DNA of 64,000 nucleotides from JAJZGK01 sp035538795 (GTDB taxonomy: Bacteria > Pseudomonadota > Alphaproteobacteria > Rhodospirillales > Magnetospirillaceae), in NCBI GenBank assembly GCA_035538795.1, contig DATLJS010000066.1, forward strand, positions 62,001-126,000, in the 5' to 3' direction. Shown piece after piece: positions 7,498 to 16,177 of the stretch. Under the pieces are notes generated by a model. It saw nothing but the letters and a program-made list of their open reading frames with translations, ran no database searches and was not told where the DNA came from. Numbering within the stretch: the stretch's first letter is position 1; every line of letters starts with the position of its first letter. The translations under genes were made by a program, and so were the position numbers.

Positions 7498-8223
7498 TTA
7501 CGCAGCCAAAACGGCCAGGGCTTCGGCCAGATCGATGCGCCCGTCATAAAGGGCGCGGCCCGAGATGACGCCGGAAATGCCCGAAGCCGCCCGGGCCTTC
7601 AAAGCCTTCAGATCGTCCAGTGAGGACACGCCGCCCGAAGCGATCACCGGCGTGCCGATGGCCCCGGCCAAGGCGGCGGTGGCCTCGACATTGGGACCGC
7701 CCAAAGCGCCGTCGCGGTCGATGTCGGTGTAAATGATGGCGGCGACGCCGGCATCCTCGAATTTCAGGGCCAGATCCAGGGCCGTGACCTGCGAGGTTTC
7801 GGCCCAGCCTTCCACCGCCACATAGCCGCCGCGGGCGTCGATGCCCACCGCGATCTTGCCGGGAAACTGCTTGCAGGCATCTTTGACCAGGCCCGGATTG
7901 CGCAGGGCCACGGTCCCCAGGATGACGCGGGCGACGCCCCGCTCCAGCCATTGCCCGATGGTGACCATGTCGCGAATGCCGCCGCCCAGCTGTACCGGCA
8001 CCTGGGCCGCCGCGACGATGGCGGAAACGGCGTCGGCGTTGACCGGCTTGCCGGCGAAGGCGCCGTTGAGGTCGACCACGTGAATCCACTGGCAGCCGGC
8101 GGCGGTGAAGCTGCGGGCCTGGGCGGCGGGATCGGTGTTGAACACCGTCGCCGCATCCATTTCGCCGCGCACCAGACGCACGCAGGCACCGTCCTTCAGG
8201 TCGATGGCGGGATAAAGGATCAT
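7498..8223 (-). CDS. hisA: ProFAR isomerase (HisA)
   Basis: 241 residues, a TIM barrel paralogous to HisF. Catalytic Asp8 lies in YPAIDLKDGACVRL and a second Asp near residue 128 in VGIDARGG. Phosphate-binding loops LGGGIRD and ASGGVSS are present. It catalyses the Amadori rearrangement of ProFAR to PRFAR in histidine synthesis. It is located between hisH and hisF on the same strand, with normal length and no anomalies. Confidence 0.97.
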   Translation of the reverse strand: MILYPAIDLKDGACVRLVRGEMDAATVFNTDPAAQARSFTAAGCQWIHVVDLNGAFAGKPVNADAVSAIVAAAQVPVQLGGGIRDMVTIGQWLERGVARVILGTVALRNPGLVKDACKQFPGKIAVGIDARGGYVAVEGWAETSQVTALDLALKFEDAGVAAIIYTDIDRDGALGGPNVEATAALAGAIGTPVIASGGVSSLDDLKALKARAASGISGVISGRALYDGRIDLAEALAVLAA

Positions 8224-8253
8224 ATGACGGCCTTCTTCAGCTTGGGCGCCGGC

Positions 8254-8898
8254 TTAGGGATTCCAGCGCAGAAAATTGGTGATGACGGCCAGACCCGTGG
8301 CCTGGCTTTTTTCCGGGTGGAACTGGGTGCCCACCATGTTGGCCCGGACGATGGCGGCGGCCACCGGCCCGCCATATTCCACCGTCGCCAGCACATGGGC
8401 CGGATCGGCGGCGCGGAAATGGAAGCTGTGGACGAAATAGGCATGCTGCCCCGGCTTCAGTCCCGCCAGAAAAGGATGGGCGCCGGGCTCGAAGGCCAGC
8501 TCGTTCCAGCCCATATGCGGCACTTTTAGCGACGGATCGGCGGGCTCCAGCGGCACCACCTCGCCGTCGATCCAGCCCAGGCCCCGATGATCGCCGTGTT
8601 CACGGCCCCACGCGGCCAGAAGCTGCATACCGACGCAGATGCCCATGAAGGGCTTTCCGCCCTTGACCACCCCGTCTTCCAAGGCCTCGACCATGCCCGG
8701 CAGTGAAGTCAGGCCGCGTTTACAGTCAGCGAAAGCGCCGACGCCGGGCAGCACGACCCGTTCCGCCCGCCGCACGATTTCGGGATCGGCGGTGACGACG
8801 ATCTGCTGCTTCAAGCCGGCTTCGGCCACCGCCCGCTCGAACGCCTTGGCGGCGGAGCGCAGGTTGCCCGAGCCGTAATCGATCAGAGCGACGGTCAT
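8254..8898 (-). CDS. hisH: Imidazole glycerol phosphate synthase glutaminase subunit
   Basis: 214 residues of the class I glutamine amidotransferase fold. The nucleophile Cys is near residue 88 in FMGICVGMQLL, and the catalytic His-Pro-Glu lies near the C-terminus in TQFHPEKSQ. It supplies ammonia to HisF. The ATG at 8896-8898 directly abuts the hisB stop codon (8899-8901), indicating translational coupling. A 30-base gap follows before hisA. Confidence 0.97.
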   Translation of the reverse strand: MTVALIDYGSGNLRSAAKAFERAVAEAGLKQQIVVTADPEIVRRAERVVLPGVGAFADCKRGLTSLPGMVEALEDGVVKGGKPFMGICVGMQLLAAWGREHGDHRGLGWIDGEVVPLEPADPSLKVPHMGWNELAFEPGAHPFLAGLKPGQHAYFVHSFHFRAADPAHVLATVEYGGPVAAAIVRANMVGTQFHPEKSQATGLAVITNFLRWNP

Positions 8899-9498
8899 TT
8901 ACAGGGTTCCGCCCAGCACGCCCTTGGTCGACGGCACGGCGTCGGCCTTGCGCGGATCGATCTCGACGGCTTCGCGCAAGGCGCGAGCCAAAGCCTTGAA
9001 GCAGGATTCGACGATGTGGTGGTTGTTCTCGCCGTACAAGGTTTCCACATGCAGCGTCACCCCCGCCGATTGGGCGAAGGCCTGGAACCATTCCTTGAAC
9101 AGTTCCGTATCCATGTCGCCCAGCTTCGGCCGGTCGAATTTGACCTTCCAGATCAGATAGGGGCGGTTCGACAGGTCCAAGGCCACGCGGGTCAGCGTCT
9201 CGTCCATCGGGATCAGGGCCGAACCGTAGCGGGTGATGCCCTTGCGGTCGCCCAGCGCGCGGGTGACGGCCTCGCCGATGGCGATGCCCACATCCTCGGT
9301 GGTGTGGTGCGCGTCGATATGCAGGTCGCCCTCGGCCTTGACCTCAAGATCGATCAGGCTGTGGCGCGACAACTGCTCCAGCATGTGATCGAGAAAGCCG
9401 ACGCCGGTCGAGACGTTGTAAACGCCCGTGCCATCAAGGGTCACGGCGACGCGGATGCGGGTTTCCTTGGTGTTGCGCTCGATGGTGGCTGTACGCAT
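8899..9498 (-). CDS. hisB: Imidazoleglycerol-phosphate dehydratase
   Basis: 199 residues with the two HisB metal-binding repeats, HIDAHHTTEDVGIAIGEA and ENNHHIVESCFKALARALR. It dehydrates imidazole glycerol phosphate to imidazole acetol phosphate using Mn. I start at the ATG 9496-9498, which has AAGGAAG upstream and begins MRTATIERNTKETRI as in homologues; an open extension of 29 codons upstream has no family support. It is the first gene of the visible his run, so the operon promoter should lie in 9499-9580. It is the monofunctional form. Confidence 0.95.
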   Translation of the reverse strand: MRTATIERNTKETRIRVAVTLDGTGVYNVSTGVGFLDHMLEQLSRHSLIDLEVKAEGDLHIDAHHTTEDVGIAIGEAVTRALGDRKGITRYGSALIPMDETLTRVALDLSNRPYLIWKVKFDRPKLGDMDTELFKEWFQAFAQSAGVTLHVETLYGENNHHIVESCFKALARALREAVEIDPRKADAVPSTKGVLGGTL

Positions 9499-9583
9499 GT
9501 CAGACTTCCTTGCCGAAGGTCTGTTTGTTAGCAGGAACGGAGCTTTTGCGCCAGATGTAACCGCCGCAAATCGATCTTGCGCC

Positions 9584-9616
9584 AATGCAAACGGGCCTCC
9601 CCGTTGGGAAGCCCGT
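9584..9616 (-). terminator. Intrinsic terminator of the chemoreceptor gene
   Basis: On the minus strand an 11-pair stem forms between 9616-9606 (ACGGGCTTCCC) and 9601-9591 (GGGAGGCCCGT, one T-G wobble), with loop AACG, followed by TTTGCATT. It lies 30 bases after the chemoreceptor stop and before hisB, so it separates the two transcription units. Confidence 0.55.
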
Positions 9617-9645
9617 CTCCGTCATGCCTGGAATTCGCTTCTTGT

Positions 9646-11727
9646 TCAGGAAGCGCGCACCGATTTCAGGAATTGGCCCAAACGATCAGCCAGATTTCCC
9701 GCCCGACGCTCCAGATCCTCCATGCTGCCGACCATGCTGGTCGAGCTTTCCTGCGACCGGCCCATCACCTGGGCGACGCCGCCGACGGTTTCCGACACCT
9801 CGGTGGTGCGGTTGGCCGCCAGTTGGACGTTGCGGGCGATCTCGGTGGTGGTCGCCCCCTGCTCTTCGACTGCCGCCGCGATGGCGGTGGCAATGTCGTC
9901 CATCTGGCCGATGGTCCGCCCCACATTTTCGATCACCGTCACGACGTCGCCGGTCAGGCTTTGGATGCTGGTGATCTGGGACGAGATTTCATCGGTGGCC
10001 TTGGCCGTCTGGCTGGCCAGATGCTTCACTTCGTTGGCGACGACGGCGAATCCCTTGCCGGCCTCGCCGGCACGGGCCGCCTCGATGGTGGCGTTCAGGG
10101 CCAGAAGGTTGGTCTGGCCGGCGATGTCGGTGATCAGGCGCACGATGTCGCCGATACGGGCCGAGGCCTCGGCCAGACTGTTGATCTGGCGGCTAGCCTC
10201 CTCGGTTTCGCCGACGGCACGGGACGACACCTGGGCTGCCGAGCTGACCTGGGACGAAATTTCGTGGATCGACGCCGCCAATTCCTCGGCCGCCGCCGCG
10301 ACCGTCTGCACGCTGGCCGAAGCCTCGTCGGCGGCGCGGGCCACTTCCTCGCTGCGCTCCCGGGCTTCGGTCGCCATGCTGCCGGTGCCGCGCGCCCGCT
10401 CCATGGCCTGTCCGGCAGCCTGGGACATGGCTTCGATCAGCGTTCCGCTTTCCTGATCGAAGCCCGTGCACAGGGTCTCGATCTGACTGGCGCGGCGCTG
10501 GCGCTCCTGCTGATGACGCTCGGTTTCGGCCTTCAGCCGCTCGGCCTGCTCGGCATTGCGGCGCAGGGTCTCGATGGCCGTCGCCATTTCCCCCAGCTCG
10601 TCGGAACGGCCGGCGCCGGGCACGGTGACATCGTTGCGGCCTTCGGCCATCAGTCCGACGATCTTGGTGGTGTCGGCCAGCGGGGTCAGGACGCGGCGGC
10701 TGAACATGGTGGCCGCTCCCAGCGCCACAACCACCGTCAAGCCCACCAGCAAGATCACCAGAACCAGCCGCACCATCGCCTGCTGCTTTTCATGGGCGGC
10801 ATTGGCCGCCGCCGCCGAATAGCTGGCGTCCCGCAGGTCGAGGATGACGGGCAGGATGCCCACCTGAATCTTGCGGAACGCGGCGGGATCGTAGGGATAG
10901 GGCTCGTTCCCGCGCAAGGCCGGGTCGATCTTGACCATCAGTTCGGTGATCGGTTTCATGAAATCGCGGTCGAGTTTTTCAAACGCGGCGACCAGCGTCG
11001 GCTCCCGGTCGGCCAGATCGATCATCTGACGGATCTTGTCGCGCTGATAGCTGACCTGACCGTTAAGCGAGGCGATCTTTTCTATGGTATCGCGTCCAGC
11101 GGGCGTTCCCGCCACCACCAGGGCCGTCAGCATGGAGCTGCGGTTGCCGGCGGTCAGGCGCAGATCCATGGCCGCGCGGCCAATGGACAGCAGGCCGTCC
11201 GTCACCGGATCCTTGTCCGAAACCACCAGTTCAAGGCGGTCCATATCGGCGTCCAGCGATGCCAGAATGGACAGGATGCTGCCGGCGTAATTCTTGACCA
11301 GGGCCGCATCGCGGTCGGCCTTGGCTTTGGTGACGTTCTGGTCGCCGGCCTTGCGCAAGGCGTCGATCTTCTGGATGACCTCCAGCATGTCGGCCCGCAC
11401 GGTCTGCACCTTGTCGCCGGACAGCAACGCCAAGGACGTCATGACCAGATCGGTCGAGGCCCGGGTTTCCTTCACCCGGCTGGCGATTTTATCCAGCATT
11501 TGCTGGTCGGCGGGAAGCTCGGCGGCAATGGAGGCATTGTAATCGCCTCGCTCAATTGCCAATTTTTCCTGCATACGACTAATATCTGCGATAGCTTCTG
11601 AAAAACTTCCGCCATCTGATGCCGATTGATAGCCTTGAATAGCTGAAATAAGAAGCCAAACGGCGGACACTATTCCGACAATTGCCTCAAGCGCCACGGA
11701 CAAGATAAAAAATGAACGAATTCGCAT
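9646..11727 (-). CDS. Methyl-accepting chemotaxis protein, membrane-bound, large periplasmic sensor
   Basis: 693 residues. TM1 lies near residues 6-28. A helical periplasmic sensor of about 290 residues follows, then TM2 near residues 317-340 (VRLVLVILLVGLTVVVALGA) and a HAMP domain (RRVLTPLADTTKIV). The long cytoplasmic signalling hairpin has the highly conserved tip QTNLLALNATIEAARAGEAG. It should couple ligand binding in the periplasm to CheA/CheW. No C-terminal CheR-binding pentapeptide is present. The sensor looks like a helical-bundle type, but the ligand cannot be read. The first residues are encoded by less GC-rich sequence, and a GAGGACTC site precedes the ATG. It is monocistronic with its own terminator. 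Confidence 0.93.
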   Translation of the reverse strand: MRIRSFFILSVALEAIVGIVSAVWLLISAIQGYQSASDGGSFSEAIADISRMQEKLAIERGDYNASIAAELPADQQMLDKIASRVKETRASTDLVMTSLALLSGDKVQTVRADMLEVIQKIDALRKAGDQNVTKAKADRDAALVKNYAGSILSILASLDADMDRLELVVSDKDPVTDGLLSIGRAAMDLRLTAGNRSSMLTALVVAGTPAGRDTIEKIASLNGQVSYQRDKIRQMIDLADREPTLVAAFEKLDRDFMKPITELMVKIDPALRGNEPYPYDPAAFRKIQVGILPVILDLRDASYSAAAANAAHEKQQAMVRLVLVILLVGLTVVVALGAATMFSRRVLTPLADTTKIVGLMAEGRNDVTVPGAGRSDELGEMATAIETLRRNAEQAERLKAETERHQQERQRRASQIETLCTGFDQESGTLIEAMSQAAGQAMERARGTGSMATEARERSEEVARAADEASASVQTVAAAAEELAASIHEISSQVSSAAQVSSRAVGETEEASRQINSLAEASARIGDIVRLITDIAGQTNLLALNATIEAARAGEAGKGFAVVANEVKHLASQTAKATDEISSQITSIQSLTGDVVTVIENVGRTIGQMDDIATAIAAAVEEQGATTTEIARNVQLAANRTTEVSETVGGVAQVMGRSQESSTSMVGSMEDLERRAGNLADRLGQFLKSVRAS

Positions 11728-12037
11728 GCTCTGAGTCCTCCCGGACTTGATCTTGACTGTTTACGCCTCTGACTTGAGACTTCAGTCTTTCCTATATCTA
11801 CAGTGCGCGTAACTTCTGATTGCAGACAGAGATGTGATTCAAGCTGGAAATTGCGCTCTCCAAGTCTGGCTAAAATCGGCCTTCCTTCAAGTTACATTTT
11901 ATCCACTCTTACGCCAATCCATCAAATGAACGGCCCACTTGCGTAGTAATCCGAGGGTTTTATTATCTCCCTTCCATTGACGGATTTCCGCACTATGTCT
12001 TGCTGCGTCGGCAGCACCCCACCCTTGGCGAAGATTC
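11728..12037 (+). other. Intergenic region between the divergent chemoreceptor and hslV
   Basis: About 310 bases of lower GC content, holding the promoters of both flanking units. I see no further gene on either strand; the ORF on the minus strand here is a shadow of hslV. A candidate hslVU promoter is listed separately. The usual heat-shock -10 CCCCAT is not evident. Confidence 0.5.
11939..11966 (+). promoter_or_regulatory. hslV: Possible hslVU promoter
   Basis: TTGCGT and TATTAT are separated by 16 bases, about 70 bases before the hslV start. The -10 matches TATAAT at five of six positions and the -35 is weak. CTTG at the -35 would also suit alphaproteobacterial RpoH, but the RpoH -10 is not convincing. 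Confidence 0.35.
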
Positions 12038-12580
12038 ATGAGCAGCAACGAACTTTGGCACGGCACCACCATTCTGGCGGTCCGCAAGAACGGCAAGGTG
12101 GTGATTGCCGGCGACGGACAGGTGTCTTTGGGCTCGACGGTGATCAAATCCAACGCCCGCAAGGTGCGGCGTCTGGGCGACGGCTCGGTGATCGGCGGCT
12201 TCGCCGGCGCCACCGCCGACGCCTTCACCCTGTTCGAGCGGCTGGAAGCCAAACTGGAAAAACATCCCGGACAATTGACCCGGGCCTGCGTCGAGCTGGC
12301 CAAGGATTGGCGCACCGACCGTTATCTGCGCCGCCTGGAGGCCATGATGGCCGTGGCCGACAAGGACGTGTCGCTGGTGCTGACCGGCACCGGCGACGTG
12401 CTGGAACCCGAGGAGGGATTGATCGGCATCGGTTCAGGCGGCAATTACGCCCTTTCCGCCGCCCGCGCCCTGATCGACATCGACGGCCTGGAAGCCGAGG
12501 CCATCGCCCGCAAGGCCATGAAGATCGCCGCGCAGATCTGCGTCTACACCAATGAAAACGTGACTGTGGAAAGCCTATGA
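12038..12580 (+). CDS. hslV: ATP-dependent protease proteolytic subunit HslV
   Basis: 180 residues. After a nine-residue N-terminal extension the sequence HGTTILAV places Thr10 as the catalytic N-terminal threonine once the propeptide is removed. The proteasome-beta fold follows with AGDGQVSLG and GIGSGGNYALSAARAL. Twelve HslV subunits form the chamber of the cytoplasmic HslUV protease, which degrades unfolded proteins. It overlaps hslU by four bases (ATGA), which keeps the subunits in proportion. Confidence 0.97.
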   Translation: MSSNELWHGTTILAVRKNGKVVIAGDGQVSLGSTVIKSNARKVRRLGDGSVIGGFAGATADAFTLFERLEAKLEKHPGQLTRACVELAKDWRTDRYLRRLEAMMAVADKDVSLVLTGTGDVLEPEEGLIGIGSGGNYALSAARALIDIDGLEAEAIARKAMKIAAQICVYTNENVTVESL

Positions 12581-13893
12581 CCGCTGCCTTCTCCCCCCGC
12601 GAAATCGTTTCGGAACTGGATCGCTTCATCGTCGGCCAGAACGACGCCAAGCGCGCCGTCGCCATCGCCCTGCGCAACCGCTGGCGCCGCCAGCAATTGC
12701 CCGAAAGCCTGCGCGAAGAGGTTCTGCCCAAGAACATCCTGATGATCGGCCCCACCGGCGTCGGCAAGACCGAGATCGCCCGCCGTCTGGCCCGGCTGGC
12801 TCAGGCGCCCTTTCTGAAGGTGGAAGCCACCAAGTTCACCGAGGTCGGCTATGTCGGGCGCGACGTCGAACAGATCGTCCGCGATCTGGTGGAGACCGCC
12901 ATCGTCATGATCCGCGAGAAACTGCGCAAGCAGGTGGCGGCCAAGGCCGAGCTGGCCGCCGAGGAACGCGTTCTCGACGCCCTGGTGGGCAACACCGCCA
13001 GCCCGGAAACTCGCCAGAAGTTCCGCAAGATGCTGCGCGAGGGCTCGCTGAACGACAAAGAGATTGAACTGGAGGTAGCCGACAATTCCGCCGGCGGCAT
13101 GCCCACTTTCGACATTCCCGGCATGCCCGGCAGCCAGATGAGCATGGTCAATCTGGGCGACATCCTGGGCAAGGCCTTCGGCGGCCGCACCCGGCCGCGC
13201 AAGATGACCGTCGAGGAAAGCTTCTCGGTTCTGCTGGCCGAGGAAAGCGACAAGCTGCTCGACCAGGACAAGGTGGTTAAGGAAGCCATCGAGTCGGTGG
13301 AAAACAACGGCATCGTCTTCCTGGACGAGATCGACAAGATCTGCGCCCGTTCCGGCGAGATCAAGGGCGGCGACGTATCCCGTGAAGGCGTGCAGCGCGA
13401 CCTGCTGCCGCTGATTGAAGGCACCACGGTCAGCACCAAGCACGGCCCGGTGAAGACCGACCACGTGCTGTTCATCGCCTCGGGCGCCTTTCATCTGGCC
13501 AAGCCCTCCGATCTTTTGCCCGAGCTTCAGGGCCGCCTGCCGATCCGCGTCGAACTTCAGGCTCTGAGCCGCGAGGATCTGGTGCGCATCCTGACCGAAC
13601 CGGAAGCCAGCCTGATCAAGCAGTACAAAGCCCTGATGGCCACCGAGAACGTCACCCTGGACTTCACCGACGACGCCATCGAAGCCATTGCCGACAACGC
13701 CGCCGAAATCAACCGCGGCGTCGAGAACATCGGCGCCCGGCGTCTGCACACGGTGCTGGAGCGGTTGCTGGAGGAAATCAGTTTCTCGGCCACCGACAAG
13801 TCCGGCACCGCGATCACCATTGACGCCGATCTGGTGAAGGAACGGGTCGGGTCGCTGGCCAAGAACGCCGATCTGTCGAAATTCATCCTTTAA
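12577..13893 (+). CDS. hslU: ATP-dependent protease ATPase subunit HslU
   Basis: 438 residues of a Clp/Hsp100 AAA+ unfoldase. It starts with the family sequence FSPREIVSELDRFIVGQ. Walker A GPTGVGKT is at residues 58-65 and Walker B IVFLDEIDKI near 246-255. The pore motif GYVGRDVE and an I-domain inserted at about 110-230 are present. It ends in LSKFIL; the C-terminal tail docks into HslV. It unfolds substrates and feeds them to HslV. The gene is complete and coupled to hslV. Confidence 0.98.
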   Translation: MTAAFSPREIVSELDRFIVGQNDAKRAVAIALRNRWRRQQLPESLREEVLPKNILMIGPTGVGKTEIARRLARLAQAPFLKVEATKFTEVGYVGRDVEQIVRDLVETAIVMIREKLRKQVAAKAELAAEERVLDALVGNTASPETRQKFRKMLREGSLNDKEIELEVADNSAGGMPTFDIPGMPGSQMSMVNLGDILGKAFGGRTRPRKMTVEESFSVLLAEESDKLLDQDKVVKEAIESVENNGIVFLDEIDKICARSGEIKGGDVSREGVQRDLLPLIEGTTVSTKHGPVKTDHVLFIASGAFHLAKPSDLLPELQGRLPIRVELQALSREDLVRILTEPEASLIKQYKALMATENVTLDFTDDAIEAIADNAAEINRGVENIGARRLHTVLERLLEEISFSATDKSGTAITIDADLVKERVGSLAKNADLSKFIL

Positions 13894-13997
13894 GAGACGC
13901 CCCCGAACGGGATTTCCCGTTTATCGCCAGTATGTTATGCAAAAGCCGCTTAACGCTGGCGATAGCCGCATGCCAAACCGTCCGGGGGTGATGGAAC

Positions 13998-14240
13998 GTG
14001 ACCGAAACTTCATCGCTACCAACTCCGTGCCCCGAATGCGGAGCGCGCGAACGCCTGCTCCAGCCCAAGGAACGGCCGAATGTTCAGTCGGATGACAGCA
14101 TGGCGGGGAAGTTTTATTCCTCGACGCCGGCCATGGCCGGCGACGGCGATATCATCGCAGGCCTGATCGGCGCCGTCTTCGATCTGTTCGATCTGATCTT
14201 TCGCCTGTTCAAACCGCGGCGAAAGCCGGCGCCGCAATAA
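13998..14240 (+). CDS. Hypothetical protein, 80 aa, CPECG motif and hydrophobic C-terminal helix
   Basis: GTG start at 13998, preceded by GGGGGTGATGGAAC. The N-terminus has a single CPECGARER metal-knuckle-like motif. The centre is Ser/Pro-rich. A hydrophobic amphipathic helix near residues 50-70 (IIAGLIGAVFDLFDLIFRLF) is followed by a basic tail (KPRRKPAPQ). The layout suggests a small membrane-associated protein with half of a zinc ribbon, which might dimerise around zinc. I do not recognise the family. It converges with the SirB1-type gene end to end and lies 104 bases after hslU. Confidence 0.55.
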   Translation: MTETSSLPTPCPECGARERLLQPKERPNVQSDDSMAGKFYSSTPAMAGDGDIIAGLIGAVFDLFDLIFRLFKPRRKPAPQ

Positions 14241-15098
14241 TCAGGTCAGCCGCCCGCGCAGTTCCTGCAACAGCACGCTGGTGCGGTGGCGGGACGGCGA
14301 GTTGGGGGATTGCGAAACGAAACGTTCCAGCGCCTCCACCGCGGGCAAAAGATTGCCCTGGCGCAAATGCATCAGCCCCACCTCGCGCCATAGGGCGGTC
14401 TGTTCCGGGGCGAACAGCAACGTCGCCTCCACCGTCTCGATGGCCCGGCGCATGGCCCCCAGCCGCAGATAACGCATCTTGGCCAAAGTCTGCATGCGCA
14501 CCAAAAAGGTGCGGTTGCTCTGTTCCGTATAGTGGCCGGGCTCCAGCTCGGCGGCGATGCCGGCATTGGCTTTCAGGATGGTGCGCAGATCGGCCGGCGT
14601 CAGGGCCTCGCCGCCGCCGGCGACGTCGACGATGACCCGGCCCCCGGCCTCGTCGGTCAGACGCAGAAGGGCGGCACCGGGAAAAGCCAGCGGCTCGATG
14701 CGCCAGCCGGCCCGCCGGCCGGCGTCGATCCACAGCAGCGCCATCACCTGCGCCGGCCCTTTACGGCTGTCGAGCAGCGAGATCAGGTTGACCGGATCCT
14801 CGAAGTCCTCGCCGTCGTCAAGGCATTGGAACCGCAGGCGCTCACGGATCAGTCCGCCCAGCAGCCGGGCGCGGGTCTGGGCGGTTTCAGGCGATTGCGC
14901 CTGGACGGCCTCGGCCAGTTCCCCGGCCTGGTCCATCAATTGCAGCCGGTAATGATTCCGGTCCCGCAACGGATATTCCAGGGAGGCCAGGGCCAAAGCC
15001 GCCTCGGCCATGTCGATGGCCGGGTCCTGAAGACGCACCAGCCGAACCAAATCCTGTCTGGCCTGCTGTTGGACGGCGGTCTCGGCTGGCCCGGTCAT
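14241..15098 (-). CDS. SirB1-family transglutaminase-like protein with TPR-like C-terminus
   Basis: 285 residues. The centre holds the SirB1 signature NLISLLDSRKGPAQVMALLW, where the transglutaminase Cys position is not retained. The C-terminal 100 residues form helical repeats (ALWREVGLMHLRQGNLLPAV). Family members are soluble proteins of unclear function. It follows the BON lipoprotein gene by six bases on the same strand. Family assignment is good; biochemical role unknown. Confidence 0.8.
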   Translation of the reverse strand: MTGPAETAVQQQARQDLVRLVRLQDPAIDMAEAALALASLEYPLRDRNHYRLQLMDQAGELAEAVQAQSPETAQTRARLLGGLIRERLRFQCLDDGEDFEDPVNLISLLDSRKGPAQVMALLWIDAGRRAGWRIEPLAFPGAALLRLTDEAGGRVIVDVAGGGEALTPADLRTILKANAGIAAELEPGHYTEQSNRTFLVRMQTLAKMRYLRLGAMRRAIETVEATLLFAPEQTALWREVGLMHLRQGNLLPAVEALERFVSQSPNSPSRHRTSVLLQELRGRLT

Positions 15099-15104
15099 CT
15101 GCGC

Positions 15105-15722
15105 TCAGTTCGCCGAACGCCGGGCCGGATCGGACCGCAGCACCACATGGCTGATCACCCGCTTCACGCCGCTGATGTCGCGGGCATGGGCCACCACCCG
15201 GTCCAGTTCGTCCTGGTTCTGGGCCACGCCCATCAGATAGATGGTGCCGTTCACGGCGTCGACCGTGTAGTTGATGTTCTTGACCTTGTCGTCGAACATC
15301 AGGCGGGTGCGCAGGTTATTGGCGATCCAGACGTCGTTGGCATAGTCGCTGACGCCGGTCTGGTCGGTGACCTCGATCTCGTCGATGACTTCGCGCACGC
15401 CGCTGGCCTGCCAGGCCAGACGCACGGCGGTCACCCGCATCTCGGGCTTCTTGACCGTGCCGGTCAGCATCACCCGGCCTTCATGCACCGTCAGGCCGAC
15501 GGCGCTGAACATCTCGTTGTCCTCGCGGAACCACAGATCGTTGATCTGCACCCGGATCTTGGTGTCGTCGACGGCGCCTTCGACCCCCCGGTCCTCGGCG
15601 GCGGCGACGCCGACGCTGGCCCCGGTTCCCACCACCGCCCCGGTGATCGGGTCGCAGGCGGCGGTCAGACCGCAGGCCAGAACGGCGAAGGCAAAACCAG
15701 CGGCGGAAACGGAATAGCGCAT
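15105..15722 (-). CDS. BON-domain outer-membrane lipoprotein (DolP/YraP-like)
   Basis: 205 residues. It has a signal peptide with lipobox LTAAC, so Cys23 would be lipidated. Two BON domains follow, each with the pattern VHEGRVMLTGTVKKPE or VNGTIYLMGVAQNQDE. DolP binds phospholipid and supports outer-membrane integrity and BAM function in enterobacteria. I chose the ATG at 15720-15722 for its GAGG site; an ATG four codons upstream is also possible. It lies beside yraN, rsmI and an LpoA-like gene, the same neighbourhood as in E. coli, which supports the identification. Confidence 0.9.
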   Translation of the reverse strand: MRYSVSAAGFAFAVLACGLTAACDPITGAVVGTGASVGVAAAEDRGVEGAVDDTKIRVQINDLWFREDNEMFSAVGLTVHEGRVMLTGTVKKPEMRVTAVRLAWQASGVREVIDEIEVTDQTGVSDYANDVWIANNLRTRLMFDDKVKNINYTVDAVNGTIYLMGVAQNQDELDRVVAHARDISGVKRVISHVVLRSDPARRSAN

Positions 15723-15775
15723 CGGACGCCTCATCCTTTTGGATCGAGTGGAAAAACAGCGGCTCAGTGTGCCAG

Positions 15776-16168
15776 TTACGAAGCGGCGCGCCAAGCATCC
15801 CCTATATGGTGCGGCCAACGGCCCGGCGCCACCAACATGGCGTCGAAACGGACATCCAGACCGGCCAGATGCGGACGGCGGGCCAGGAACGCTTCGGCGG
15901 CCCGCACCAGCCGCCGCCGCTGGGCCGGTGAAATCGCCGCCGCCGCCTCGTCCCGGCTGGGCCTCGCCTTGACCTCGATGAAAGCGAGAACCCGGCCCTT
16001 GCGCGCGACGATGTCGATCTCTCCGGCGCCGGTGCCGCGTCCCGTCATCACGCCGCGACCGATAATCCGCCAGCCGCGCAGGCTCAGCGACAGAACGCAC
16101 AGGGCTTCCGCCCAACGTCCCCGGCGGCGGGCCTGCGATCCACGCTGGCGGCGGGCCGGATCACTCAC
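15776..16168 (-). CDS. YraN/UPF0102 family endonuclease-like protein
   Basis: 130 residues with the PD-(D/E)xK-type core GEIDIVARKGRVLAFIEVKA, in which the Glu, Asp and E-x-K residues of the nuclease fold are intact. The N-terminus is basic, as usual. The family resembles Holliday-junction resolvases, but its substrate is not established. Its position between rsmI and dolP matches the conserved yraL-yraM-yraN-yraP neighbourhood. Confidence 0.9.
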   Translation of the reverse strand: MSDPARRQRGSQARRRGRWAEALCVLSLSLRGWRIIGRGVMTGRGTGAGEIDIVARKGRVLAFIEVKARPSRDEAAAAISPAQRRRLVRAAEAFLARRPHLAGLDVRFDAMLVAPGRWPHHIGDAWRAAS

Positions 16169-16177
16169 GGTCGCCGC

